A DNA stretch of 64,000 nucleotides, taken from Paenibacillus etheri (lineage in GTDB: Bacteria; Bacillota; Bacilli; Paenibacillales; Paenibacillaceae). The position numbers were made by a program, and so were the translations under genes. The DNA lies in contig NZ_LCZJ02000018.1 of NCBI RefSeq assembly GCF_001012825.1, positions 363,122 to 427,121 on the forward strand. The letters are read 5' to 3'. Below the pieces are notes generated by a model. It was given only the letters and a program-made list of their open reading frames with translations. It had not been told where the DNA came from and did not search any database. Below, piece by piece: positions 16,904 through 25,203 of this stretch. How positions within the stretch are numbered: the stretch's first letter is position 1; each line of letters begins with the position of its first letter.

Positions 16904-17683
16904 ATGGGCGGGCCAGCGGGAAGTTGGATGAAAAAATCAGTGAATTTACATACGCCTTCGTATAAACGACTGCATGATTATCGAGTGGAGCACATTATGC
17001 TTGGCGGGACCGAGAATTTATCAAGTGGCGCTCCAGCGACCGGGCTCCCACGCTGGCGCCAGCAGGTTCAATATGCTGTAGGGCATACACTTAATGACTT
17101 TTATAGTTTGCTGCCTGAAATTCGAAGGGAGACACCGATACAATTTCTGTTAGAGCGTCGATGGCCTCCTAGGGGGGATGCTTTTCCTTCATTGCTGCAA
17201 TATTGGGATATCAAGACGAGTATAGCTGATGAACTTATGCGTATCGTTTCGACCAATCATCTAGAGGAAATTCCGGTAATGCTATACGAACAGTGGTATG
17301 TACCCATCCCGGAGCTGAATCTGGAGCTTTCTATGATTACTCAACTAGCTTGGAATTCTGCTCAGAATGGTCGAAGTCTAAACATTCAGAAGTTTATGGT
17401 GAATGGCAATGAGGATACCATTGCGGGCTTTTTGCATATGGCTAACGTCTTCTGTTATGCGGCTTACGGTGAACCTGCGGAGACCGTAGAAATTTATTCC
17501 CTACTAGAGGGTCGTAAATACTCTTACAAGGGAAATGCTGTCCCATATAAGGAGTCCTTGGATTACGTGCGATTGTTATCTGTGTTCCTGGAGCAGGAAG
17601 TACACGCTGATGGCTCATTAAGCTGCAGTGACCGTAGAAAGGATAGAGGCGAAGCTAATGTTGGAGGCTTTGGGCCCATGTGA
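16904..17683 (+). CDS. Unknown protein co-transcribed with flavodoxin
   Basis: 259 residues from ATG 16904, which sits 1 base after the flavodoxin stop; a longer in-frame start at 16817 would overlap flavodoxin heavily, and ATG 16928 is a further option. I do not recognise a family. It is soluble and Trp/Tyr-rich in the middle, with no signal peptide, no membrane segment and no Cys cluster; a basic head (MKKSVNLHTPSYKRLHDYR) is followed by a mostly helical body. Its only clue is context: the same Fur-regulated transcript as flavodoxin, ending at the terminator 17699-17753. Confidence 0.75.
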   Translation: MGGPAGSWMKKSVNLHTPSYKRLHDYRVEHIMLGGTENLSSGAPATGLPRWRQQVQYAVGHTLNDFYSLLPEIRRETPIQFLLERRWPPRGDAFPSLLQYWDIKTSIADELMRIVSTNHLEEIPVMLYEQWYVPIPELNLELSMITQLAWNSAQNGRSLNIQKFMVNGNEDTIAGFLHMANVFCYAAYGEPAETVEIYSLLEGRKYSYKGNAVPYKESLDYVRLLSVFLEQEVHADGSLSCSDRRKDRGEANVGGFGPM

Positions 17684-17698
17684 TTACTCTAATAATAA

Positions 17699-17753
17699 AA
17701 TAAGGCCTCCTGCGCTACAGGCGAGAACGCCCATTAGACAGGAGGCTTTATTT
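17699..17753. terminator. Bidirectional terminator
   Basis: AATAAGGCCTCCTG / CAGGAGGCTTTATT with a 26-base loop that itself contains GGCG...CGCC. It separates the iron operon from the convergent acetyltransferase gene. Confidence 0.85.
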
Positions 17754-17760
17754 CTATGGA

Positions 17761-18606
17761 TTAGCCGATAAATCGGTAATAATCCTGTTTATTCTGAATG
17801 ACAAAGCCACAGCTTTCATATAGCTTAAGCGCATTGGGATTATCTAGAGCGACTTCTAAATTAATTCCGTTATAGTTTTTACGTTCTCTTTCGATCGTTT
17901 GAAGAAGAGCGCTTCGACCAATACCAAGCCCCCGTAACTTCTTGTTGACGGTAAATCCATAGATCCAGGTTTCATTATCTTCGGTCCACAGCCGCATTTT
18001 GCCAACAGGTTGTCCGTCCATTTCGATCATAATATGTTCTTGTAGATCTTCCTGCTTCTGCAAGTCATAAAGTTCGGTGGCATCCTCAATCTTAATGTCA
18101 AAGCCTCCACAATCCAGCTCGACGAGAATTGAGGCTTCGTCTTCACGAGCAGGTCGTAAGATCACAGTCCCTGTGGCGGAGCTTGCATCAGAAGAAGCAA
18201 CCGAATGTCCGCCCCATTTCATTTGGTATTCTGCGTGATTAAACTGTAGCGGTAGTGTTTGAAGGAATGCAACCCCGGATGACGAGGCAGCGGGAGCGTT
18301 TAGAAGTAAGGTAGCAATATTGCCACGTTTGATTATAATTTGCGCTCGGTTCCACAGAGAGGTGAAGATCCCCCGACGGCGGTAACCTGGTCGAACCATG
18401 CCACAGATCTCCATATCGCTTCCAAATCCATAAAGTCCTAAGAAGCCGACGAGTAAATCATCTTCATAAGTCACGACCCATTCCGTATCCCCTACGCTTG
18501 ATGGCTGGCGAAGCATATCCCAATTCAATTTCAGTGAAATTCCGTCATATTGCTCACAGCGTTCTTGTAATTCTTCTATATTTCTCAAAGTATCAGTAGT
18601 AGTCAA
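17761..18606 (-). CDS. Tandem GNAT N-acetyltransferase
   Basis: 281 residues with a TTG start; AGGAGG lies 7 bases upstream. The protein has two GNAT-like halves: the N-terminal one retains a degenerate RPGYRRRGIFTSLW acetyl-CoA loop, the C-terminal one has the cleaner VNKKLRGLGIGRSAL loop and ends in the usual LYESCGF motif. Double GNATs of this kind usually keep one active domain and one structural domain. Substrate unknown. Confidence 0.85.
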   Translation of the reverse strand: MTTTDTLRNIEELQERCEQYDGISLKLNWDMLRQPSSVGDTEWVVTYEDDLLVGFLGLYGFGSDMEICGMVRPGYRRRGIFTSLWNRAQIIIKRGNIATLLLNAPAASSSGVAFLQTLPLQFNHAEYQMKWGGHSVASSDASSATGTVILRPAREDEASILVELDCGGFDIKIEDATELYDLQKQEDLQEHIMIEMDGQPVGKMRLWTEDNETWIYGFTVNKKLRGLGIGRSALLQTIERERKNYNGINLEVALDNPNALKLYESCGFVIQNKQDYYRFIG

Positions 18607-18695
18607 ACCCGTTTCCTCCTAAAGTGTATTTGAACTAAGTGTATTAGTTCGAATAGGCTATTAAAGCTTCACGGAAACGGGAACGGAGATCAGTC

Positions 18696-18983
18696 TCACT
18701 CGCCTGTGTTTCCGCTCAGCACGTCCTTATACTCCGGATGCTTCTCGAATTGATGAGCTGCATAGGAGCACACAGGAACAATCTTCAAATTTTCATTTCG
18801 AGCCTTATCTACAACAGCCCGTACAAGTTCTTCACCGGTACCTTTACCGCGCAGTTCCTCGGAGACACGAGTGTGGTCAATGACCAATTCCCCAGCATCT
18901 TTGTCCAAACTGTATGTGATCTCGGCAAGGTCCTTACCGTCATTCGCAACAAAAAAACGTCCTGTTCCATTTTGAATTTGCAT
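18696..18983 (-). CDS. Small GNAT-fold acetyltransferase, YjdJ/NATD1-like
   Basis: 95 residues, the single-domain minimal GNAT. ELVIDHTRVSEELRGKGTGEELV holds the acetyl-CoA pyrophosphate loop (RGKGTG), and the end VPVCSYAAHQFEKHPEY is characteristic of the family, whose members acetylate unknown targets. It begins 90 bases after the tandem GNAT in the direction of transcription order, so the two may be co-expressed. Confidence 0.88.
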   Translation of the reverse strand: MQIQNGTGRFFVANDGKDLAEITYSLDKDAGELVIDHTRVSEELRGKGTGEELVRAVVDKARNENLKIVPVCSYAAHQFEKHPEYKDVLSGNTGE

Positions 18984-19151
18984 CTTATGGCTTCACTCCT
19001 AAATTGTTATTGCCTATATTTTACTACCACGATTTGCAAAAAGCGAGAAAATAGCTAGACATATTGTGGTTATTGGGGAGCAACCCATTCGTTTCTAAGT
19101 ATTGAATAATTTAAGTTAAAATAGAGGATAATATAATTTAAGCCTGTTATA

Positions 19152-19168
19152 ACCTTATTAAATAAGGT
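19152..19168. promoter_or_regulatory. Palindrome in the L25 leader
   Basis: ACCTTATT-A-AATAAGGT, an 8-1-8 palindrome about 105 bases upstream of the L25 start and just after a TATAAT hexamer at 19132-19137. It could be an operator or a short RNA hairpin in the leader. Confidence 0.35.
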
Positions 19169-19274
19169 CTTATAGGGTTTCAAAGCCAGGTTAATGGGGT
19201 AATTAGAGAGTGGTTAGGTTAGACGTACATATCTAATCAGTCTAGTATAAAATCCCTACTTAGGAGGAATCATC

Positions 19275-19883
19275 GTGAATACAACAGTACGTTTGACAGA
19301 AAGATCCGGCTCGAATTCTTCACAGCGCAGAAAAGGCTTTGTACCGGTCGTCGTGTACGGTGCAGGTTCAGATAGCCAGTCCTTTACAGCGGATGCTAAG
19401 ACAATTACCGGGATTTTGGCTAATAACCCTCGGGCAGTTCTAACGTTGGAATTGCCAGACTCGGGTAAAAAGAACGTTGTCATCCAAGAAATTCAGCGCC
19501 AGCCAGTATCCAAACAACTGCTGCATATTGATTTTCAGCAGATAGACATGAAAGCCAAATTGGATACAAAAGTAGCGTTCCACTTTACAGGTGAACCAGT
19601 AGGTGTGAAGAGCGGCGGCGTGCAGCAAATTGAATTGCATGAGCTGGATATTCGCACACTTCCAGATAAAATAGCTGCATCCTTTGAAGTGGCTATCAGT
19701 GGACTAGACATTGGTGATCAATTGCTGGTATCTGATCTGCCGAAGCATGAAGGCTGGGAAGTTTTGACGCCTGAGGACACATTAATTGTCCGTATTGCAC
19801 CTCCAGCAGCTCAGGAGCCAACAGAAGAAGATACTGCTGAACCAGCTGCAGCTGAAGCTGCTGGCGGAGATAAAGCAGAATAG
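19275..19883 (+). CDS. rplY: 50S ribosomal protein L25, general stress protein Ctc
   Basis: 202 residues from GTG with a strong AGGAGG. The N-terminal ~90 residues are the 5S rRNA-binding L25 domain (LTERSGSNSSQRRKGFVPVVVYG); residues ~95-180 are the TL5/Ctc beta-barrel (LPKHEGWEVLTPEDTLIVRI); the tail is Ala/Glu-rich. This is the long Ctc form. In Bacillus it is under SigB stress control; no clear SigB promoter is visible here, and the gene stands alone between terminators. Confidence 0.95.
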   Translation: MNTTVRLTERSGSNSSQRRKGFVPVVVYGAGSDSQSFTADAKTITGILANNPRAVLTLELPDSGKKNVVIQEIQRQPVSKQLLHIDFQQIDMKAKLDTKVAFHFTGEPVGVKSGGVQQIELHELDIRTLPDKIAASFEVAISGLDIGDQLLVSDLPKHEGWEVLTPEDTLIVRIAPPAAQEPTEEDTAEPAAAEAAGGDKAE

Positions 19884-19900
19884 AATAGTGAATAAATAGT

Positions 19901-19946
19901 AAAGAGCAGATAGAATCCTTATAAAGGAGCTGTCTGCTCTTTTTAT
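19901..19946 (+). terminator. L25 terminator
   Basis: AAAGAGCAGA / TCTGCTCTTT with a loop of about 19 bases and a T-rich tail. Confidence 0.9.
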
Positions 19947-20133
19947 TTTGTCTTCGTGAACACGAATTAATAAACTAATTGCGGTCTTTCGTATAGTTTC
20001 TTAAATGGGATTTATGGCTGTTTCGCCTCATTTAGTTAAAATTTTACAGAAAATCGTTGACGAATAGGCTACTAAGGCTGAAAATGAGGACAATTACCAT
20101 GGTAAGGAGTTCAAAAATTCTTGTTGCGTTGTT

Positions 20134-20147
20134 TGAAAACGCTTTAT
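20134..20147 (+). promoter_or_regulatory. Candidate catabolite response element (cre)
   Basis: TGAAAACGCTTTAT matches the CcpA consensus TGWNANCGNTNWCA except at the last two positions. It lies 65 bases before the secreted FN3/CBM enzyme gene and downstream of a weak promoter (TTGACG, 17 bases, GAAAAT, from 20057), a roadblock-type position that would give glucose repression. Confidence 0.45.
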
Positions 20148-20211
20148 TTATTTTATTATGCTTCAAAGATCTCTCATTGCCCAGTTCATCATAATTATGA
20201 GGAGGAAAGTT

Positions 20212-22059
20212 ATGAAGATGAGGAAGCTGTTTTCGATCTTAATGACAAGTCTGCTAGTTTTTGGAGTAGCTCTACCTATGGGTGGAAAAGTGAGTGCAGA
20301 TGCTGCAAGTGACGCTTCAAATCGTGCTTTAATCTGGCTGAAGACCCAACAAGATGCTACAGCAGGGTATGCTTTTGAAGGCTTGGTAGATAGCTTTGAA
20401 GATTTCTGGGGACCTAACAACCCCAAACAGATTGTATACACGTATGATCAAGCTGTTGCGGCTATCGCCTTTATTGTAAAAGGTGAGCGGACACGGGCAG
20501 AGCAGGTTTTGAACAAAATGCGGGACATTCAGGACCCTTCGGGCTTCTGGCTGAACTCTTATTGGTATAACAATGGCTTCGGAGAAGAAATCCGTAAACA
20601 TGTGGGGCCGGTTGTATGGATGGCAATGGCAGCTATGGCTTATGAAAAGCAATACAATGACACGCGGTATCGTCCGATGGCGCTCAAAGCGCTCGATTGG
20701 AGCTTACAGTATAAAAAAGCAAATGGTAGTATCGCAGGAGGATGGAGTGCTTGGAGTAACTCCGATGAGCCTTGGAGCTCTACCGAGCACAATATCGATA
20801 TTTACCGGGTGCTGCAGTATTATGCTTCGGTGGATTCCTCTAAGTCAGCCACTTATAACAGTGCAGCTTCTGGCGTCAAAACCTTCCTGGATAATTATGT
20901 GTGGGATGACAGTGTCAAACGCTTCAAGGGAGGCTGGAAAAACGATACGAATCTGATCGATCCTAAAATTCCTTTAGATGTGAATCCATGGGGAGTATTA
21001 GCCTTAGGAGTATCCGGCACCCATAACTATGGCGCAAGTTTAACTTATGTGGAAAATGCTTCCGGTACTCCAGGTACACTTGCGAATCCGCGTTACAAGC
21101 AGACGCTTACTTACAATGATGCGGGGAATACACTTACGGGATATGACTTTGATTGGACAGATGAAGTGTTGCCGGCATTCGACGATAACGGAAATCAAAT
21201 TGGTAATACGGGTGCTGATGTATGGTTTGAAGGAAGCGCATTTATGTCGCTCGCCTACTATATGCAAGGCAATGTATCCAAAGCAGATGCCATTAACACT
21301 GAAATTATTAAAAAGCAAGGCACAAGCGGCGCTTCGCTTGGAGGAATCCCCTACTCGCTGAAAGGAACCAGCAACAGCTATTGGGTTATGGCACAGCAAA
21401 ACTGCGTGTCCAGCACGGGTTGGTTAATTCTATCACTACAAAGGTTTAATCCATTCACAGGTCAATATTTGACGGGTGGTGGTAATACTGGAGATACTAC
21501 AGCACCAACTGCACCTGCTAATCTGACAGTAACCAGCAAGACGGATACAGCAGTTGACCTGAGCTGGTCTGCTTCAACTGATAATGTTGGTGTTACGGGA
21601 TATCTCGTTTATCGCGGAACACAGCAGGTAGCCTCTGTGCCAGAAACTACTGCTACTGTTAGTGGACTAACTCCAAGCACAGCCTATACATTTACAGTAA
21701 AAGCTACGGATGGAGCAGGTAATTTATCATCCGCTAGTAATACCGCAACAGTTACTACTAATCCCACTGGAGGCAGCGGGGGCGGTGATCATGTGACGGC
21801 CGACTTTACAGCAGGTGTAACGAGACTTTCTTCGACAGAAGCGAGCATTTATATTACACCTGTGACCAGTGCACTTTATGTAGATGTGCATTATAAGGTT
21901 AACGGGGGGCCACAGCTTAACTACCGGATGATCAATAGCTCAGGTACATGGAAGCAGAAGGTGAGTGGATTAAGTGCAGGCAGCAGCATTGAGTACTGGT
22001 TCACTTATGAGAAATCCGGGCCACAATATGATTCAGCTCATTATACCTATGTGCAGTGA
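20212..22059 (+). CDS. Secreted polysaccharide-active enzyme with FN3 and CBM56-like domains
   Basis: 615 residues from ATG 20212, chosen because AGGAGG lies 6 bases upstream. Signal peptide at 1-30, cleaved near VSADA. Residues ~32-430 form a helix-hairpin-rich region (WLKTQQD, TYDQAVAAIAF, VGPVVWMAMAAMAY, STGWLILSLQRF) typical of an (alpha/alpha)6 toroid, as in several glycoside hydrolase and lyase families, but I cannot name the family. Residues ~445-530 are a fibronectin type III module (TAPTAPANLTVTSKTDTAVD) and ~540-615 resemble CBM56, known for beta-1,3-glucan binding. Acidic residues in the toroid could be catalytic. Expression probably responds to the cre site upstream. Confidence 0.8.
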   Translation: MKMRKLFSILMTSLLVFGVALPMGGKVSADAASDASNRALIWLKTQQDATAGYAFEGLVDSFEDFWGPNNPKQIVYTYDQAVAAIAFIVKGERTRAEQVLNKMRDIQDPSGFWLNSYWYNNGFGEEIRKHVGPVVWMAMAAMAYEKQYNDTRYRPMALKALDWSLQYKKANGSIAGGWSAWSNSDEPWSSTEHNIDIYRVLQYYASVDSSKSATYNSAASGVKTFLDNYVWDDSVKRFKGGWKNDTNLIDPKIPLDVNPWGVLALGVSGTHNYGASLTYVENASGTPGTLANPRYKQTLTYNDAGNTLTGYDFDWTDEVLPAFDDNGNQIGNTGADVWFEGSAFMSLAYYMQGNVSKADAINTEIIKKQGTSGASLGGIPYSLKGTSNSYWVMAQQNCVSSTGWLILSLQRFNPFTGQYLTGGGNTGDTTAPTAPANLTVTSKTDTAVDLSWSASTDNVGVTGYLVYRGTQQVASVPETTATVSGLTPSTAYTFTVKATDGAGNLSSASNTATVTTNPTGGSGGGDHVTADFTAGVTRLSSTEASIYITPVTSALYVDVHYKVNGGPQLNYRMINSSGTWKQKVSGLSAGSSIEYWFTYEKSGPQYDSAHYTYVQ

Positions 22060-22483
22060 GGTTCATGAAAGATTTGAACGGTAAGATTCGTAGATAGAGC
22101 AAGTAAAATAGAGAAGGCTGAGGATACAATCCTAAGCATTGCTCAACAAGTAGTAAATGAAAATAAATAAGGAATAGTTAGTTTTTGTGCTTAACGGATG
22201 GAAATGTTAGTTCAATAAACCGCCTTTTTACTAAGGCGGTTTTCTTAAGGTCAATTATCAACATTAGAATTTACATAGCCTTAGTTTAAATGAAGTATGG
22301 CAATTTTCTGATTCCGAGTAACATTTTAAATAAAAGCTATGTTAAATTTATAAGGTAGTTTTCATTGTGAAGCCATTTGATTATTCGTTTTGGGGAATTT
22401 ATAATCACTGTTCTTAGTTGTGAAGTGAAGCAACAGCGATATCGTTGTAAGGAGTTACATAAAATCCCATTTAGGATGGAGTG
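22060..22483. other. Intergenic stretch with a short coding-like remnant
   Basis: The frame 22078-22170 is open and reads as a 30-residue charged helix ending AQQVVNENK and a TAA stop, but it has no start codon; it may be the tail of a lost gene. A terminator (22218-22246) follows. The rest, to the HIT-protein gene, is A/T-rich with no clear feature. Confidence 0.35.
22218..22246 (+). terminator. Intrinsic terminator
   Basis: AACCGCCTT / AAGGCGGTT, 6-base loop, T-rich tail. Confidence 0.85.
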
Positions 22484-22924
22484 ATGCTGTACATGGAATG
22501 CTTAGGATGTAGAATCGCTAACGGTATTGAACCTGACTTGAATATTGTTTATGAAAATGAATTTATTACTTGTGTGCTTGATATTGCTCCTTTTAATGAA
22601 GGACATACTCTAATCCTCCCCAAAAAGCATTACTGGGATGTCGAAGAGATGGAGTCAGAGACTGCTTATGCTATCATGGATGCTTCGAAAAAACTTTCAA
22701 TTGCTTTGAAGAGCTTGTTTAAACCTGACGGTATAAGAATTTGTCAAGATGGAGGGAAGTTTAACGATCTTACCCATTACCATATGCATCTCATTCCGAG
22801 GTACGAAGGCGATGGATTTATCTGGGGTGAACCATTACACCCACATGGTGCTGAAAAACGATTAAGCCAAACCAAAAAAAAGATTCTAAAGACATTAAGT
22901 GAAGAAAAGAGAAGGGGTCGATAA
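22484..22924 (+). CDS. HIT family nucleotide-binding hydrolase
   Basis: 146 residues. The histidine triad is H98-Y-H100-M-H102 in THYHMHLIPRY, close to the HxHxH consensus. ECLGCRIANG at the start and FNEGHTLILPKKHYWDVEEM are typical of the Hit/Fhit superfamily. Such enzymes cleave nucleotidyl-phosphoramidates or dinucleoside polyphosphates. AGGATGGAG precedes; starts at 22484 and 22493 are equally possible. The C-terminus is very basic, because its codons also form the hairpin 22901-22944. Confidence 0.88.
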   Translation: MLYMECLGCRIANGIEPDLNIVYENEFITCVLDIAPFNEGHTLILPKKHYWDVEEMESETAYAIMDASKKLSIALKSLFKPDGIRICQDGGKFNDLTHYHMHLIPRYEGDGFIWGEPLHPHGAEKRLSQTKKKILKTLSEEKRRGR

Positions 22925-22944
22925 AGACTTCTTCTCTTTTCTTC
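22901..22944 (+). terminator. Hairpin across the HIT stop codon
   Basis: Perfect 14-bp stem GAAGAAAAGAGAAG / CTTCTCTTTTCTTC, with the left arm inside the coding region. No T tail follows, so it may act as an mRNA-stabilising 3' end or a weak terminator. Confidence 0.6.
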
Positions 22945-22997
22945 ATAAATTAACATTTTAGCTTAACATAGCTTAAATCAAAGAATACAGGGCAGGT

Positions 22998-23039
22998 AAA
23001 AGAGCGAAGATCCTCCTCTAGACGGAGGTTCGCTCTTTT
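22998..23039 (+). terminator. Intrinsic terminator
   Basis: AAAAGAGCGAA / TTCGCTCTTTT enclosing a second stem CCTCC / GGAGG. It ends the HIT transcript before the yhbD promoter. Confidence 0.85.
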
Positions 23040-23116
23040 CTTGTGTCGTAAAATCTTGGAGGGAAACTTAAATGCAATCATTTGTTGCAGTAGGAGATTT
23101 TAGGGGGAGTGTTTTG

Positions 23117-23145
23117 TTTACAACGTAACAGTGTTATGTTACGAT
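23117..23145 (+). promoter_or_regulatory. Promoter with MerR-style operator before the yhbD-bactofilin operon
   Basis: TTTACA (23117-23122), 17-base spacer, TACGAT (23140-23145). The dyad CGTAACA-N6-TGTTACG (23124-23143) occupies the spacer and overlaps the -10. An operator between -35 and -10 is the hallmark of MerR-family control, and the first gene has a MerR-like N-terminus. Confidence 0.6.
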
Positions 23146-23166
23146 GTTTTCAAGGAGTGATCGCAT

Positions 23167-23811
23167 ATGGAAGATGATTTGATTTCGAAGAAGCAACTGC
23201 TGGATTTAACCGGTATTTCATATGGGCAATTGTACCGCTGGAAAAGGAAGCAGTTAATCCCCGAGGAATGGTTTATTCGCAAATCTACCTTTACTGGACA
23301 AGAGACTTTTTTTCCTAAAGAGATGATCTTGTCGCGGATTCACAACATTGTGAATATGAAAGATGGACTTTCCTTGGATGAAATGGCTGATAAGCTATCG
23401 GATAAGGCATCCTTTGAGAAGGTGAGTATAACAGCTAAGGAAATTATAGAACGTAACATTGTTTCGACAACAACGCTGAGGAAATTTGGAGAAAGTCTCG
23501 GCGATGAAAGTAAATATACTTTTGAGGGGCTCGTTCATTTATTCGCTGTAGACCGACTGCTTAGCGCTGGGGAGATGAGTATGGAGGAGGCAGAGCTTCT
23601 GTTTCGCACTTTAGAGGAGAAGGTCTCTAGGCTCGAGAGTGGAAGCTGGGAGTTGTTTTTTGTCCGGAAAATGGGTGTTTCATCCTTCATTCTGGCACGA
23701 GCACCTGCGGAGTTATGGTTCGATGAAGGGGTTAGATTGGTTAGTAAAATGACATATGCAGATTTGATCGAACAATTGAAAGGTAAGCTTGCCTACAAGC
23801 TTGTTGAATAG
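23167..23811 (+). CDS. YhbD-like DUF4004 protein, MerR-type N-terminus
   Basis: 214 residues, closely resembling Bacillus subtilis YhbD (DUF4004) as I recall it. The N-terminal ~65 residues look like a MerR helix-turn-helix (SKKQLLDLTGISYGQLYRWK...RKSTFTGQETFFPKEMILSRI); the rest is helical with no known fold. In B. subtilis it precedes two bactofilins, exactly as here. A DNA-binding head plus the dyad in its own promoter suggest autoregulation (inference). AAGGAG lies upstream of the ATG. Confidence 0.85.
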   Translation: MEDDLISKKQLLDLTGISYGQLYRWKRKQLIPEEWFIRKSTFTGQETFFPKEMILSRIHNIVNMKDGLSLDEMADKLSDKASFEKVSITAKEIIERNIVSTTTLRKFGESLGDESKYTFEGLVHLFAVDRLLSAGEMSMEEAELLFRTLEEKVSRLESGSWELFFVRKMGVSSFILARAPAELWFDEGVRLVSKMTYADLIEQLKGKLAYKLVE

Positions 23812-23822
23812 GAGGAAGAGAT

Positions 23823-24509
23823 ATGGACAAACATCAGCTGCCTGATTTGATTATAAACGGGGTTAGTGGTGGAGCCGGAGGTACTTACAACAACGTAAAC
23901 ATGGATGGTGTAGGTAAAGTAGTCGGTCCGATTGTAGCGCGAATGTTTAAAGGAAATGGGCATATGAATTTGAATGATGATCTCACAGCAGAAGAAGCAG
24001 AATGCAACGGGGTCATCAAAGTGATGGGCAATATGCGTTTTGGCACTCTAAAGGTGGATGGAGTTCTTAATGTAGGTAAGAGCTTTCGAGGTGATAGCTG
24101 TACCCTTAACGGAATGGTGAGTGTCAAAGGTGATTGTGAGCTCGAGGATTTCGTAGGAGAAGGCAGCTTTAATGTTGGTGGTTTACTCAGTGCCGGTCAT
24201 GTAGATTTCAAACTGCAGAGTCAGGGGAAGGCCGATGAAATTGGTGTGGAGAGCCTAGTGATACGACAAGCGAATAATGGGTTTTGGAGTAAAATGTTCA
24301 GTGGGATCATCCCTAAACTTCGACCGGAGTTATGTGCTCGAACGATCGAGGGAGATTTTATAGATGTAGAATACACAACTGCGGATATCATCAGAGGAAA
24401 TATTGTCATTATTGGCCCAGGCTGTACACTCGGACGGGTAGAGTATCGCGAACAAATTACAGTGCATCCTGAGGCCAAGGTTGGAAAGGTGGAGAAGGTC
24501 GGTGAATGA
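23823..24509 (+). CDS. bacE: Bactofilin-like polymer-forming protein (BacE/YhbE type)
   Basis: 228 residues built of repeated short beta strands with periodic hydrophobics and small residues (GVSGGAGGTYNNVNMDGVGKV, KVMGNMRFGTLKVDGVLNVG, SVKGDCELEDF), the pattern of the bactofilin beta helix, which polymerises without nucleotides into cytoskeletal filaments. B. subtilis BacE and BacF are needed for flagellar/motility functions. AGGAGGAAGAG precedes the ATG. Its end overlaps the start of the next gene by 8 bases, so the two are coupled. Confidence 0.85.
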   Translation: MDKHQLPDLIINGVSGGAGGTYNNVNMDGVGKVVGPIVARMFKGNGHMNLNDDLTAEEAECNGVIKVMGNMRFGTLKVDGVLNVGKSFRGDSCTLNGMVSVKGDCELEDFVGEGSFNVGGLLSAGHVDFKLQSQGKADEIGVESLVIRQANNGFWSKMFSGIIPKLRPELCARTIEGDFIDVEYTTADIIRGNIVIIGPGCTLGRVEYREQITVHPEAKVGKVEKVGE

Positions 24510-25158
24510 TAATCTGAAAATAATTGGAACAACGTCTTCAGCCGGTGGTTCCTTCAAAGATGTTAAGATCACTGGAGAATGCAAATTCGCTGGAGATGTG
24601 AATTGCGAGAAGTTGAATCTGACTGGAAATGCCAATATAGCTGGAAATCTGCATATGAAGCAAATGAAAATCACTGGCGAGATTGCGCTCGAGGGTAGTC
24701 TTGAAGGAGATTCCTTACATGGCCAGGGTGAAATAAAAGCAGCCTCCGTAAAAATCGATAAACTTCATCTCTACGGAAATCTGGATGTGAAGGGTGATTG
24801 TGAAGGGGAAAAATTGCAAATTTCTGGTGCCCTAAGCGTAGCTGGATTACTTAGTGCTGAGCATTTGGAGATTAAACTGTTTGGTCCAAGTAGTGCGAAG
24901 GAGGTCGGGGGCAGTATCTTAACTATCAAGAAGAGTAAAACTGGAAGACTGCTGCATATGATGAAGCCGACTTCAAAAATAATGTTTGAAGCGGGGCTAA
25001 TCGAAGGTGATGCTATTGATCTGATCAGTACAAAGGCTAGTATGGTAAGAGGAGAACGGGTAATCATTGGCCCGGACTGTGAAATAGAAATGGTTGAATT
25101 CCGAGATACACTAGAAGTTCATAAACATGCAACTGTGAAGCATCAAGTGAAGATCTAA
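24502..25158 (+). CDS. bacF: Bactofilin-like polymer-forming protein (BacF/YhbF type)
   Basis: 218 residues from GTG 24502; GAGAAGG upstream and an overlap GTGAATGA with the bacE stop support this start. The same beta-helix pattern as its neighbour (VKITGECKFAGDVNCEKLNLTG, KGDCEGEKLQISGALSVAGLL). The two proteins share the segment pattern VAGLLSAEHLEIKL / VGGLLSAGHVDFKL, so they are paralogues that probably co-polymerise. Last gene of the yhbD-bacE-bacF operon. Confidence 0.85.
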   Translation: MNDNLKIIGTTSSAGGSFKDVKITGECKFAGDVNCEKLNLTGNANIAGNLHMKQMKITGEIALEGSLEGDSLHGQGEIKAASVKIDKLHLYGNLDVKGDCEGEKLQISGALSVAGLLSAEHLEIKLFGPSSAKEVGGSILTIKKSKTGRLLHMMKPTSKIMFEAGLIEGDAIDLISTKASMVRGERVIIGPDCEIEMVEFRDTLEVHKHATVKHQVKI

Positions 25159-25203
25159 AGACAATTTTATAGTTATTTTTTGTGAAAAAGAGGAGTTGAA
25201 CAT

